Positions 1 to 8,404 of a stretch of 40,384 nt of DNA are shown piece by piece; within the stretch, counting starts at the first letter, position 1; each line of letters starts with the position of its first letter. The notes under the pieces were generated by a model. That model was not told the DNA's origin. It saw nothing but the letters and a program-made list of their open reading frames with translations, and did not search any database. A program made the position numbers and the translations under genes. The stretch covers positions 1 to 40,384 of the forward strand of contig JBPRGH010000059.1 of the NCBI GenBank assembly GCA_051418055.1. The letters run 5' to 3'. Source of the DNA: JBPRGH01 sp051418055. GTDB lineage: Bacteria; Bacteroidota; Bacteroidia; Cytophagales; Cyclobacteriaceae.

Positions 1-749
1 CAAAACTTGAAAGAAAGAAAAATCAGGAAAATATCCCTGAAGCAGAATATGAAGAGAAGCAGAATAAAATTGAGCGATTTCAGGAAAGAATAGAAAATCT
101 AAAAACTGAGCGACAAGGATTAATAAAAGCAATTGAAAGTCGCCAACAGAATGTCGCTACAAGGGGTACCGATAGTAAGGATAACGTTGAGTTACGTGAA
201 GAATTAGAGGAAGAAAGACGAGAGCTTCGTGAAGAAATGGATGAGGTCGATCGTGAGATCCAGGAGGCACATAAAGAAGGTGATGAAGAAAAAATTAAAG
301 AGTTGCGTGAAAAGAGAGAGGAAAAAATTAAGGACCACCAGGAGAAGATGGCTGAAAAAAGAGAAAAGAAGCTAGAAAAAATACGCGACAAGCAAGAGGA
401 TGAAAGAGAAGCGGAATATGAAAGAGTTGAGGACCGGGAGGAAATGGAGCAGGAAATTGAAGAGGAGAAATTAGAATTCAGGGAGGAAATTCGTGAAATA
501 GATGAGGAGATCAAAGAAGCTTCTGCAGAAAATAACCAGGAAAAAATAGCGGAGTTACAGAAGAAAAAGGCAGAAAAGGTAAGTGAACACGAAAAAAAGT
601 TAGCTGAAATAAGAAGCAAGCACCGCGAAAAAGTTAAAGAAGATCAATATGAGGTAGTAGAGGGCATGCCGGATAAACCTGAAGGCAAAGGTAAAGGCAA
701 AGGAAAAGGAAAGGGTGAGGAAATGAAGAAAAATAAAGGCAACAACTGA
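1..749 (+). CDS. Charged coiled-coil protein, C-terminal part (5' end outside window)
   Basis: The frame is open from base 3 with no start needed, so this is the 3' part of a longer gene; an internal ATG at 237 is not the likely start. The visible 248 or so residues are extremely rich in Glu, Lys and Arg in heptad-like runs (EELEEERRELREEMDEVD and similar), predicting one long helix or coiled coil. Two similar blocks, each reading like E-I-x-E-A-x-x-E(N/G)-x-x-E-K-I-x-E-L, suggest internal duplication. The C-terminus is a (GK)n tract (GKGKGKGKGKG) followed by a basic tail. No enzyme motif is visible, and similarity searches would be dominated by composition. Function unknown; a structural or scaffold role is only a guess. 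A terminator follows directly. Confidence 0.75.
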   Translation, partial: KLERKKNQENIPEAEYEEKQNKIERFQERIENLKTERQGLIKAIESRQQNVATRGTDSKDNVELREELEEERRELREEMDEVDREIQEAHKEGDEEKIKELREKREEKIKDHQEKMAEKREKKLEKIRDKQEDEREAEYERVEDREEMEQEIEEEKLEFREEIREIDEEIKEASAENNQEKIAELQKKKAEKVSEHEKKLAEIRSKHREKVKEDQYEVVEGMPDKPEGKGKGKGKGKGEEMKKNKGNN

Positions 750-773
750 TTATTAATTGGTAGCGTGTGAATG

Positions 774-804
774 GGTTCGGAGCAGCATCTTCGAACCTTT
801 TTTT
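774..804 (+). terminator. Rho-independent terminator of the coiled-coil gene
   Basis: A GGTTCG / CGAACC stem (774-779 with 792-797) encloses a 12-nt loop and is followed by seven T. It lies 24 bases after the stop codon. Confidence 0.75.
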
Positions 805-911
805 ATATTATATATTAAAAGTCATTATTGATCATATTTAAAATAACAGCTAAAGAGCTGCATCCAATAGATTTTCCAACTTTCGTTTAGGGGTAAGATT
901 AAATTAAGGAC

Positions 912-1367
912 CTAATTATATAGTACTGATGTGCTGTTAATAGTACTTGCCAATACCTTCATCAGCTCCCACTCCGCAGATCCATATCCTTCTACATCCC
1001 CTCTTTTTACAGGCTCCCAGTCTACATCATCAACATCTTCTGCAGGCTTTCCCTGGGCTCCTGAAATAATAACCACATTATTATCAATTACCAGATTGAG
1101 GCGGACAAGATTATCTTCAAGCCTTGATGGCTCAGTAACTATCTCTTCCTCTGAAGATGATTCTACTACAAAACCTAATGATTTTAAATGGATATCCAGC
1201 GCATTTCTTAATTCTTCACCTTCCATAGTGGAAATAACCATAATTTGTGAAGATGATGGCTCTGGCTCTTCATCCCAAAGAAATGGAATAACAGATCCTG
1301 TTGTAGAAGGGTTACAACTAATAAATCCTGATATCATCAGAATCAGAAAAAAATTTATCTTTTTCAT
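912..1367 (-). CDS. Small lipoprotein, function unknown
   Basis: The ORF could extend further upstream, but the ATG at 1367 gives a classic lipoprotein signal (MKKINFFLILMISGFISC) with Cys at about residue 18, so I place the start there (151 aa). The mature part is acidic, with a Ser/Glu-rich stretch (SSSEEE). It has beta-rich stretches such as NLVIDNNVVIISG and no recognised catalytic motif. It should be anchored in the periplasm or outer membrane. It is divergent from the P-loop kinase at 1417, so a shared promoter region of about 50 bp lies between them. I do not recognise a family. Confidence 0.7.
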   Translation of the reverse strand: MKKINFFLILMISGFISCNPSTTGSVIPFLWDEEPEPSSSQIMVISTMEGEELRNALDIHLKSLGFVVESSSEEEIVTEPSRLEDNLVRLNLVIDNNVVIISGAQGKPAEDVDDVDWEPVKRGDVEGYGSAEWELMKVLASTINSTSVLYN

Positions 1368-1416
1368 ACTATAGGGAAAAAACACAGTATACGAACCATT
1401 GTTTAAATACTGATAA

Positions 1417-1869
1417 ATGGAACTCATTATTTTTATAGGAATACCGGGAAGTGGGAAAAGCATATTCTATGTTAAAAATTTTATTAATACGCACGTCCGT
1501 ATAAGTCTCGATCTGATGAATACCAGGAATAAAGAAAAGAGATATCTTGATCTGGGCTATGAAATGCACCAAAGAATGGTGGTGGATAATACAAATGTCA
1601 AAAAAGCTGACAGGGTAAAATATATTGATCAGGCTAAGGGAAAAAAATATAAAATTATCGGTTATTATTTTAATGCTGACCCAAAGAAATGTCTTCAGCG
1701 AAATGCAACTCGGAAAGGAAAGGACAAAGTAGAGGATAAAGTGGTTTTTATTAAATATCACCAGCTGGAAAAACCTGCTTTATTAGAGGGTTTTGATGAA
1801 TTAATGGAGGTGTCACTGAAAGGTGGTAAATTTCATGTAAAAGAATATCAGGAAAATAAACCCTTATAA
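1417..1869 (+). CDS. P-loop kinase, polynucleotide-kinase-like (AAA_33 family)
   Basis: At 150 aa this is a compact P-loop NTPase. The Walker A motif GIPGSGKS is at residues 8-15, followed by an RISLD segment and then VVDNTN, the motif typical of the AAA_33 / T4 polynucleotide-kinase-like group, where a hydrophobic strand ends in D-N-T-N. A late R-N-A-T-R-K-G-K segment resembles the lid arginines. These enzymes phosphorylate a nucleic-acid end or a small molecule; the substrate cannot be read from the sequence. The gene runs head-on into arfB and the two overlap by 6 bp at their stop codons. It is cytoplasmic (no signal peptide). Confidence 0.8.
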   Translation: MELIIFIGIPGSGKSIFYVKNFINTHVRISLDLMNTRNKEKRYLDLGYEMHQRMVVDNTNVKKADRVKYIDQAKGKKYKIIGYYFNADPKKCLQRNATRKGKDKVEDKVVFIKYHQLEKPALLEGFDELMEVSLKGGKFHVKEYQENKPL

Positions 1870-2283
1870 TAATTTTTGCCTGGTCTTTTTCTTTTCTGCC
1901 TGCATCTTCTTTTGTTTTATCCTTTTCTCTTTGGAGGCCTTTGTTGGTTTGGTTTTCTTACGTTTTTTCTTTTGTTTAAAAGCTTCTTTAAGCGATTCAT
2001 AAAATTTACTTATTGCCTCCTCTTTATTTTTTAACTGTGAGCGTTCGCTTTCAGCAGCAACAATAAGAATATTATCATTACTGATTTTATTGGAAAGTTT
2101 TTTCTTTAAATGTTCCTTTTCTTTCTCGGATAGCAATTGGGAATTCTCAATATCAAAGCGTAAGGTGATTTTTGTGTTCACCTTATTGACATTCTGTCCG
2201 CCCGGGCCACTGCTTCTCGAAGCGGTAAAATCCAGTTCAGGTTCAAAATCCCGCTTATAAACTTTATCTTTTTCTTCACTCAA
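1864..2283 (-). CDS. arfB: Alternative ribosome-rescue factor / peptidyl-tRNA hydrolase ArfB
   Basis: The N-terminal half is an RF1-type catalytic domain: LDFTASRSSGPGGQNVNKV with the GGQ at residues 28-30. The C-terminus is a Lys/Arg-rich tail (KQKKKRKKTK...), as in YaeJ/ArfB, which threads the basic tail into the empty mRNA channel of a stalled ribosome and hydrolyses the peptidyl-tRNA. The length of 139 aa fits the family. There is no ATG before the conserved domain; the start is TTG at 2283, giving MSEEKDKVYKRDF. Its 3' end overlaps the convergent kinase gene. Identification is confident because GGQ and the basic tail occur together at this size. Confidence 0.93.
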   Translation of the reverse strand: MSEEKDKVYKRDFEPELDFTASRSSGPGGQNVNKVNTKITLRFDIENSQLLSEKEKEHLKKKLSNKISNDNILIVAAESERSQLKNKEEAISKFYESLKEAFKQKKKRKKTKPTKASKEKRIKQKKMQAEKKKTRQKLL

Positions 2284-2349
2284 AATACTGTCCCTTTTTA
2301 TTTTTTAACAGCAATAATCGCTTAGGGTTGGAAGTATTTTATCAAAATC

Positions 2350-2544
2350 CTACCGTAACGCCCTAAAAGGAAAAAGCAATATACTGCCAATTATCTGGAA
2401 AACCAGCTCCAGTGTAAATCCTATTAATCTGAAAGGCAATAACAACAGCCAGAGGATCGGAAGCAGGAAAAATAATAATAGTGCCAGTGGCCAGCAAACT
2501 GCCAGTAATAAACACCACAGTACAACAGCAATAAAAAATTTCAT
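2350..2544 (-). CDS. Small hydrophobic membrane protein (64 aa)
   Basis: Starts at ATG 2544 (MKFFIAVVLW). Nearly the whole protein is hydrophobic, with two predicted transmembrane segments (about residues 4-35 and 42-60) that are rich in Leu, Trp and Phe, with Pro breaks (PLALLLFFLLPILW). Short Arg-containing turns lie between and at the end (FPFRALR). It sits upstream of arfB with a 66-bp gap, in the same direction. No family is recognised; tiny Leu-rich proteins of this kind are common and mostly uncharacterised. It is probably a real gene because the frame and start are clean, but this is not certain. Confidence 0.6.
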   Translation of the reverse strand: MKFFIAVVLWCLLLAVCWPLALLLFFLLPILWLLLLPFRLIGFTLELVFQIIGSILLFPFRALR

Positions 2545-2854
2545 AGTTATTGGTTTAGATCTGTTGTTACAAATGGCAGGCCATAAACATATGGCATTGA
2601 ATAACAGTAACTTGCAAAATATAGTATCTGTTAAGTATCCGTTTTCGAACAGGAAGTTTGTACGGTTTTGTACAGGTCCTGGTGTGAGTGTTAAATTTAT
2701 TTGTGCGGCACCAAATCCTTTAAACCTACTTAACCGATCGGACCGCTTTTTATCGCGGTGTAGAGCGGTCAGACCAGACCTGGCACCTTAACTGCAGCAA
2801 GTTTAGCGAAGCGTAACTTGCCTATAAATATATCAAGCTTTCAGCTTGAAAACG
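2545..2854. repeat. Hairpin-rich non-coding block beside the transposase
   Basis: About 310 bases without a credible gene. It holds GTGC-G-GCAC near 2703, a 7-bp stem GACCGCT/AGCGGTC (2741-2770), the first copy of the 30-base hairpin repeat (2792-2821) and a perfect TCAAGCT-TTC-AGCTTGA hairpin (2833-2849). The block is richer in G+C and in dyads than neighbouring spacers. It looks like REP-type DNA belonging with the RAYT gene next door. Confidence 0.6.
2792..2849 (+). repeat. REP-like double hairpin, copy 1 (left of RAYT)
   Basis: The first hairpin is GCAAGTT (2797-2803) with AACTTGC (2815-2821). After an 11-base AT-rich spacer comes the second, TCAAGCT (2833-2839), loop TTC, AGCTTGA (2843-2849). 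The first 30 bases are identical to 3514-3543 and 15 bases around the second hairpin are shared too; both copies point the same way. Confidence 0.8.
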
Positions 2855-3403
2855 CTATCCAATAAATAAGACTGGGATCAATCCCTTCCCTCCTGCATAA
2901 TCAATCGCACTACTATACACATAATCTTCCGGTTTAAAGACGATTTCAGCCCTTACAGGATTCATATGAATATATTCCAGCTTCTGATCCATTACATGAT
3001 TATTAAATAACTCTATAGGATGATTATGCTGCTGCCAGAACTGGTATTTTTTATTATTTGAGTTATTCTTTCCTGCCCATTCAAACATTCTAAGCATCCA
3101 TTTCTTTCTGCTTTCATATGGATTTTCTTCAATTGCTTTTAAAATGCTTTTTGAGGTGTGTCTTTTTAGATCACGCACAATATCCTCCATTTTCATATCT
3201 GTAGTGCCAATGATCATATGTACATGATTAGACATTATACACCAGGTATATACTTCCAGACCTTTGTTTATAATGCAATATTTTATACTGTCAATGATGA
3301 TCATTTTGTAAAGTGGACGTGTCAAAGCATCAATCCAATTTACTACTCCGAAGGTGATAAAGTATAATTTTGCCTGATCCCTGAATCTGTAATTCCGGCC
3401 CAT
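2855..3403 (-). CDS. REP-associated tyrosine transposase (RAYT, IS200/IS605-like Y1 family)
   Basis: A frame from TTG at 3433 exists, but the ATG at 3403 (MGRNYRFRDQAK) is the normal family start, giving 182 aa. The HUH motif is S-N-H-V-H-M-I (His 60 and 62), after Y-T-W-C-I-M. The catalytic Tyr is most likely in KLEYIHMNPVRA (Tyr 144), a signature of the transposase_17 / RAYT branch. These single-strand endonucleases cut and join at REP hairpins and are normally single-copy domesticated genes rather than free insertion sequences. The flanking direct copies of a double hairpin fit that picture. The reading frame is intact, so the protein may be active. Confidence 0.9.
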   Translation of the reverse strand: MGRNYRFRDQAKLYFITFGVVNWIDALTRPLYKMIIIDSIKYCIINKGLEVYTWCIMSNHVHMIIGTTDMKMEDIVRDLKRHTSKSILKAIEENPYESRKKWMLRMFEWAGKNNSNNKKYQFWQQHNHPIELFNNHVMDQKLEYIHMNPVRAEIVFKPEDYVYSSAIDYAGGKGLIPVLFIG

Positions 3404-3428
3404 GATTGGTTTGGTTGACTGTACTGTA

Positions 3429-3447
3429 TGCAAGTTAAAAACTTGCA
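3429..3447. repeat. Perfect hairpin at the 5' end of the RAYT gene
   Basis: TGCAAGTT-AAA-AACTTGCA, an 8-bp perfect stem with a 3-base loop. Its arms carry the same GCAAGTT/AACTTGC sequence as the flanking REP-like repeats, so it is likely another, minimal target or recognition hairpin. Confidence 0.7.
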
Positions 3448-3456
3448 GGAATAATT

Positions 3457-3489
3457 ACCTCAAGTTAAACCTTCGGCTAAATTTGAGGT
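3457..3489. repeat. Hairpin upstream of RAYT
   Basis: ACCTCAA (3457-3463) pairs with TTGAGGT (3483-3489), and a partly complementary interior forms a longer bulged stem. It lies between the RAYT start and the right-hand repeat copy. Confidence 0.55.
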
Positions 3490-3513
3490 AGATATTTTAT
3501 TTTTATTTATTAC

Positions 3514-3572
3514 CTGCAGCAAGTTTAGCGAAGCGTAACTTGCTGCTTTTATTCATCAAGCTTTCAGCTCGA
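3514..3572 (+). repeat. REP-like double hairpin, copy 2 (right of RAYT)
   Basis: Identical to copy 1 over 30 bases (3514-3543, stem 3519-3525 with 3537-3543). A second hairpin follows, TCAAGCT-TTC-AGCTCGA (3556-3572), with one base changed in the right arm compared with copy 1. It ends only 5 bases before the stop codon of the amidohydrolase gene. Confidence 0.8.
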
Positions 3573-3577
3573 TTGAC

Positions 3578-5017
3578 CTACTCATAATCCACCGGAGGTG
3601 GTCCTTCAGGGACAATCCCTTTATATTCATAATCGCCTTTAGTCCTCTTGAATTCTGCTTTCATTTCTTCCCTAAGCTGCTCATCTTTAAAAAAGTCTAT
3701 CATTGTCATCGTCATTGCTTTAGCGGCATAAGCCATTCCTTTATGTCCGATCGACATGCCGCTGCATGCTACCACGGCCCATGAATGCCATGGTGTTCCT
3801 TTTGGTGCTGTTGTAGCACGTAATCGTACTGTAGGTACTACATAGCTTACATCCCCGACATCAGTAGACCCTCCCATAGGATTTTCAAGTGTTTCTTCCA
3901 GTGGTTCAATTTCTGAAACCGCTCCTATCTGTTTTTTACCGGTAGCTTCCTGTATCTTTTTAGCAAACTCCTGTTCTTCTTCTGTGTAAGTAATGGGTCC
4001 CAGATACTCCAGGTTCTTCTGCAATGCAGCCGCTCCTGTCCTGTTAACCAGAACTTCATGAACACCTGACACCAGCGTGATCTTATGATCAACATTTGCC
4101 ATTAATGAGGCCCCCTCCGCAATCTTCTCTACCTGCTTCCATACTTCCTCCATTCCTTCCCGATTAGTATCCCTGACACGCGTCCATATTTTTGAATAAT
4201 CAGGAACTACATTTACTACTTCACCGGCATTCTGTATGTCATAATGTATCCTTACACTTGGTTTTACATGTTCGCGGTAATAGTTTATTCCGGTTGTATA
4301 TAACTCAAGGGCATCTGATGCGCTCCTTCCGTTCCATGGATCTGAAGATGCATGTGCGGCCTGGCCGTAGTATTCAACAATAAAATCTACCAGTGCCAAC
4401 CCTTTCTGGACTTCTGCTTTAGTTGAAGCGCTGGGATGCCAATCCATTACAATGTCAACATCATCAAATAAACCTTCTCTTATCATCCAGAGCTTACCAA
4501 AAAACTTCTCCTCTGCGGGGGTTCCATAAAACCGAATGGTTCCTTTCAGTTTTCCTTCATCGATTAATTCCTTAATAGCTGTTGCTGCACCTAATGATGC
4601 TACTCCAAATAAGTTATGGCCACAGCCATGTCCTGCAGAGCCGGGGTTTAAAGGGTCTTTTGTAGGCACCGTTTTTTGTGATAGCCCCGGAAGTGCATCA
4701 AATTCTCCCAGAATACCTATTACAGGTTCTCCTGAGCCATATTCAGCGGTAAATGCAGTTGGTATACCAGCTACTCCCATTTTTACATTAAATCCTTGTT
4801 CACTGGCATAATCAGCAAGTGCTTTTGCTGATTTTGATTCCCGGAAAGCGACTTCTTCATATGCCCAGATCTTATCGCTTAATTCAGTAAGCTCATTGAC
4901 ATGGGTATCAACTATTTTTATTGCTTCTTGTTTTTCCTTACTGATCTTTGCTTTTTTCTGAGCCTCTGCCGAAACAACAATCAAAAACAACAGGGATAGT
5001 AACATAAATTTTCTCAT
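3578..5017 (-). CDS. Exported M20 family amidohydrolase (AbgB-like)
   Basis: The start at ATG 5017 gives a signal peptide (MRKFMLLSLLFLIVVSAEAQ); a longer frame from TTG at 5074 would spoil it. At 479 aa it is a full-length M20D metallopeptidase/amidohydrolase. Metal-site features are GEFDALPG (Asp 107), GHGCGHN (His 130, His 134), TPAEEK (Glu 169/170) and MDWHPS (His 194). A dimerisation lid domain lies between roughly 205 and 330, and a late GGSTDVGDVSYVVPT motif completes the active site. The closest named relatives are p-aminobenzoyl-glutamate hydrolase subunit B proteins. The E. coli enzyme is cytoplasmic, whereas this one should be periplasmic, so the true substrate (an N-acyl amino acid or dipeptide) is open. 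Confidence 0.88.
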   Translation of the reverse strand: MRKFMLLSLLFLIVVSAEAQKKAKISKEKQEAIKIVDTHVNELTELSDKIWAYEEVAFRESKSAKALADYASEQGFNVKMGVAGIPTAFTAEYGSGEPVIGILGEFDALPGLSQKTVPTKDPLNPGSAGHGCGHNLFGVASLGAATAIKELIDEGKLKGTIRFYGTPAEEKFFGKLWMIREGLFDDVDIVMDWHPSASTKAEVQKGLALVDFIVEYYGQAAHASSDPWNGRSASDALELYTTGINYYREHVKPSVRIHYDIQNAGEVVNVVPDYSKIWTRVRDTNREGMEEVWKQVEKIAEGASLMANVDHKITLVSGVHEVLVNRTGAAALQKNLEYLGPITYTEEEQEFAKKIQEATGKKQIGAVSEIEPLEETLENPMGGSTDVGDVSYVVPTVRLRATTAPKGTPWHSWAVVACSGMSIGHKGMAYAAKAMTMTMIDFFKDEQLREEMKAEFKRTKGDYEYKGIVPEGPPPVDYE

Positions 5018-5200
5018 ACTTCTTAAAATTTCAGGTTGGTAGTAAAAGATAAATATAAGAATCTGACAGTACAAAATATTAAAAAAATTATCAAAATACC
5101 TTTTCCAATTATTATTATAAATTATATAATATTATTTTTAATCTTTACATGTTACTTTAATCGATGATCTTTCAGATAACCACTTTTTAATTTTTTTGAG

Positions 5201-8200
5201 TTGAAGAATAATCTGTTAATAACACCGCTATTTTTCATTTCCTTATGTATATCATTCTATTCATTTGGAAATAATCCCCCCTTTACTTTTTATAAAAATA
5301 TCGGCCAATGGAAAAAAGAGATAGAATATGCCGGTAGCGTAAGTGGTGGAAAGATATTTCTAATGAAAGATGCCATTATTTACAATTTTTATGACCAGCA
5401 GGCAATTGCAGATAAGCATTTTAATAGCAGTAATTCAGCATTAAAAACTTCATCTGCTCCATTATTAGATGCCCACGCTTTAAAAATTCATTTTTTAAAC
5501 TCCAGTACTCAAAGCTTATCATCCATAAAAGAGCATCCGGTAAACTATAACTTCTTTCTCGGAAAGAATAAAGAAAATTGGGCTTCAGACGTATCTGCTT
5601 ATGAAGAAGTGAAATATAATGAGCTTTATCCCGGAATAGACCTGCATTATTATGCCGCAGACGGTCAGCTAAAATATGATTTCATTATTTCCCCAGGCAC
5701 AGACCCTAAGGTTATTCAAATAAAATATACCGGCGCCCAACAGCTTTACCTTGAAAATAACATGCTCTACATTAAAACAAGCGTTAATGAGCTGGTGGAA
5801 AATCGTCCTTATGCTTTCCAGGTAAACGAATCGGATACTTTAATTGTACCTTGTGAATATAATTTAAAAGATAACATCCTCTCCTACTCTTTCCCTGACG
5901 GTTATAACCCATCACTTCCTCTTATAATTGACCCTATACTCATTTTTTCTACTTATTCCGGATCAAGTGCTGACAATTGGGGAAATACTGCAACATACGA
6001 CACGCTGGGCAATCTTTATTCAGGAGGTACGGTTTTTAGCTTTGGATTTCCTACTACACTAGGAGCTTATCAAACTTCATTTAATGGTTTTACTGATGTG
6101 GGGATCCTTAAATATGATTCTACAGGGACAGCTCTTCACTATGCAACCTACATTGGAGGTGATGATACGGAAGTACCAATAAGCCTTGTGGTAAATAATA
6201 AAAATGAACTAGTAATTTTAGGAGTTACCGGGTCATCAGATTTCCCGGTATCTGACAACGCATTTCAAAAAAAATTCGCAGGAGGTAGTCACACTATACC
6301 ATTGTCAGGTATAAATTATACTCACGGAACAGACATTTTCATTTCTAAACTATCAGAAGACGGCACTTCATTAATATCCTCAACTTATATTGGTGGCAGT
6401 AGAAATGATGGGATTCAAAACACGAATGACCTTTTAGTTAAAAATTATGGAGATGAATTAAGAGGGGATATTATATTTGACCAGGATGACAATTTGTATA
6501 TAGCGTCTCATACTTATTCAGGAGATTTTCCCGGAATGGATACTTTAAATAATAAATTTAACGGCGGTGAATATGATGGAATTGTTTGTAAAATCACTGA
6601 TGATCTTTCGGTAATTTATTGGGCAAGGTATCTGGGTGGTAGTGGCACTGAAGCAGTTTATTCTATAAAACTGGATAAAAATAATAATGTATATGTTGCA
6701 GGAGGCACCACCAGCATTGACTTTCCTGTCACAGAAAGTGCATTAAAGAAAAGCAAACCCGATTCTAAAGATATTGATGGGTTCATTACCTCATTCCATG
6801 CCGATGGCAGCGGGATAATCAACAGCACATTTATTGGAACCGGTGCATATGATCAAGTATATTTCCTCGATCTGGATATGGATGAAAATGTTTATGTACT
6901 AGGTCAGACCACAGGACCTATTCCAATTAAAGGAAATGTCTATTTTAATAGCAATAGTGGCCAATTTATACAAAAATTGGATAATAGCTTGTCGACATTA
7001 ACATTAAGTACTGCATTTGGATCGGGGGATGGCCGACCAAATATTTCTCTCACTGCATTTTTAGTAAATACTTGCGGAAGTATATTTATCACAGGTTGGG
7101 GTGGCGGATCAAATAATAGATCCATAAACTATATAGGAGGTTCAACATTAAATATGCCTGTTACTAAAGATGCTTTTCAGGCAAAAACTGATGGCTCTGA
7201 TTTTTATCTTATGGTACTTTCTGAAGATGCATCCAAACTAATGTATGCTACTTATTTTGGTGGTAATGATGCAGCCGAACATGTAGACGGAGGAACCAGC
7301 AGGTTTGATAAACGAGGTATAGTTTATCAGGCTGTTTGCGCAGGCTGTGGTGGAAACCAGCAGTATCCCACCACTCCGGGTGCCTGGTCAGATTCAAATA
7401 ATAGCTCTAACTGTAATAATGCAGCCTTTAAATTTGATCTATCCACATTGAGAGCATATTTTGACACGGATATAGATAATGGATGCGCTCCACTTACTGT
7501 TAATTTTACCAATCTAAGTGTTGGGGGTGAAACCCATACATGGGATTTTGGAGGTGATATCATGGAAACCAAAACTGACTCCCTTTCCTATACATTTACT
7601 GAACCCGGAGAATATTTAATCTCTCTAACGGTTGAAGATCTGAAAACCTGCATAGGGAGAGATGTGGCATATAAAACAATCACTGTTCATGAAACAGATT
7701 TTAATCTCTCTCCTACAGATTCCATTTGCTACGGAGGTGAGATACAGTTATCTGCCAGCGGTGGTACCTATTACAACTGGTCCCCATCAGTAGGTTTAAG
7801 CAATAACAGGATAGCTAACCCAATTGCAAGTCCAGAACAGACTACTACTTACCAGGTATTAATGAGAAATGAATATGGTTGTGAGCATCAGGATTCAGTT
7901 ACTATAATAGTGAAAAAAAAGATGCTATTAGATTTTGAAATTATCACTGAAAATGATTGTCATGATACTCCCATTTACCATTTTAGAAATATAAGTGAAG
8001 GTGTCACTCAATTTTCATGGAATTTTGGTGATAACCGGCAATCAACTGATCATACTCCTACGCATGAATATTCCAATGAAGGCATTTATTCAGTAACTTT
8101 AAGTTCGCCCAACCAGGAATGTGTAACTGATAAGAAAAAAACAGTTGATGTTAGAAAATTTAAAGTGCCAAATGTGTTTACACCAAATGATGATATTAAA

Positions 8201-8395
8201 AATGAAACTTTTGTAATTGAAACACCTGAAAATATAAACCTCTCTATCTATAATCGATGGGGAAACCTGCTTTATGAAAAAGAAAATTATAATAATGAAT
8301 GGAGCGGAACAGATTTAGCCTCGGGAGTGTATTATTATGAAATACTCTTTGAAAATAATGATGTTTGTAAAGGTTGGGTACATCTTATTAAATAA
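5201..8395 (+). CDS. Large surface protein: SBBP beta-propeller repeats, PKD domains, CHU_C sorting domain
   Basis: The 1064-aa protein has no ATG near its start; TTG at 5201 gives a good signal peptide (MKNNLLITPLFFISLCISFYSFG). An N-terminal module (FYKNIGQWKKEIEYAGS..., about 27-240) resembles the DUF7948 domain that precedes SBBP repeats. Then come beta-propeller SBBP-type repeats (about 245-740; units such as YATYIGGDDTE...SDFPVS, ARYLGGSGTEA...IDFPVT). A PKD domain follows at about 760-830 (HTWDFGG), an Ig-like part at about 835-905 and a second PKD at about 915-985 (FSWNFGDNR). The end is a CHU_C type gliding/T9SS domain (VPNVFTPNDD ... IYNRWGNLLYE ... GVYYYEI) from about 988. It is therefore probably secreted through the type IX system and attached at the cell surface as an adhesin or matrix protein. 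The next gene follows after 9 bases. Confidence 0.9.
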   Translation: MKNNLLITPLFFISLCISFYSFGNNPPFTFYKNIGQWKKEIEYAGSVSGGKIFLMKDAIIYNFYDQQAIADKHFNSSNSALKTSSAPLLDAHALKIHFLNSSTQSLSSIKEHPVNYNFFLGKNKENWASDVSAYEEVKYNELYPGIDLHYYAADGQLKYDFIISPGTDPKVIQIKYTGAQQLYLENNMLYIKTSVNELVENRPYAFQVNESDTLIVPCEYNLKDNILSYSFPDGYNPSLPLIIDPILIFSTYSGSSADNWGNTATYDTLGNLYSGGTVFSFGFPTTLGAYQTSFNGFTDVGILKYDSTGTALHYATYIGGDDTEVPISLVVNNKNELVILGVTGSSDFPVSDNAFQKKFAGGSHTIPLSGINYTHGTDIFISKLSEDGTSLISSTYIGGSRNDGIQNTNDLLVKNYGDELRGDIIFDQDDNLYIASHTYSGDFPGMDTLNNKFNGGEYDGIVCKITDDLSVIYWARYLGGSGTEAVYSIKLDKNNNVYVAGGTTSIDFPVTESALKKSKPDSKDIDGFITSFHADGSGIINSTFIGTGAYDQVYFLDLDMDENVYVLGQTTGPIPIKGNVYFNSNSGQFIQKLDNSLSTLTLSTAFGSGDGRPNISLTAFLVNTCGSIFITGWGGGSNNRSINYIGGSTLNMPVTKDAFQAKTDGSDFYLMVLSEDASKLMYATYFGGNDAAEHVDGGTSRFDKRGIVYQAVCAGCGGNQQYPTTPGAWSDSNNSSNCNNAAFKFDLSTLRAYFDTDIDNGCAPLTVNFTNLSVGGETHTWDFGGDIMETKTDSLSYTFTEPGEYLISLTVEDLKTCIGRDVAYKTITVHETDFNLSPTDSICYGGEIQLSASGGTYYNWSPSVGLSNNRIANPIASPEQTTTYQVLMRNEYGCEHQDSVTIIVKKKMLLDFEIITENDCHDTPIYHFRNISEGVTQFSWNFGDNRQSTDHTPTHEYSNEGIYSVTLSSPNQECVTDKKKTVDVRKFKVPNVFTPNDDIKNETFVIETPENINLSIYNRWGNLLYEKENYNNEWSGTDLASGVYYYEILFENNDVCKGWVHLIK

Positions 8396-8404
8396 ATTAA
8401 TTAA

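Noticed and set aside
80..619. 179-aa Ser/Phe-rich frame on the minus strand
   Set aside because: It is the antisense shadow of the Glu/Lys-rich coiled-coil gene; the composition simply mirrors GAA/AAG-rich codons.
680..720. Short tandem GGNAAR repeats
   Set aside because: They encode the (GK)n tail of the coiled-coil protein and are explained as coding low complexity, not as a CRISPR or satellite array.
931..1374. 147-aa plus-strand frame
   Set aside because: Lies opposite the lipoprotein gene, which has a proper signal and lipobox; the plus frame has no such support.
2564..2791. 75-aa plus-strand frame in the hairpin block
   Set aside because: TTG start, no family resemblance, and it runs through two inverted repeats, including the start of the 30-base repeat; better explained as non-coding REP-type DNA.
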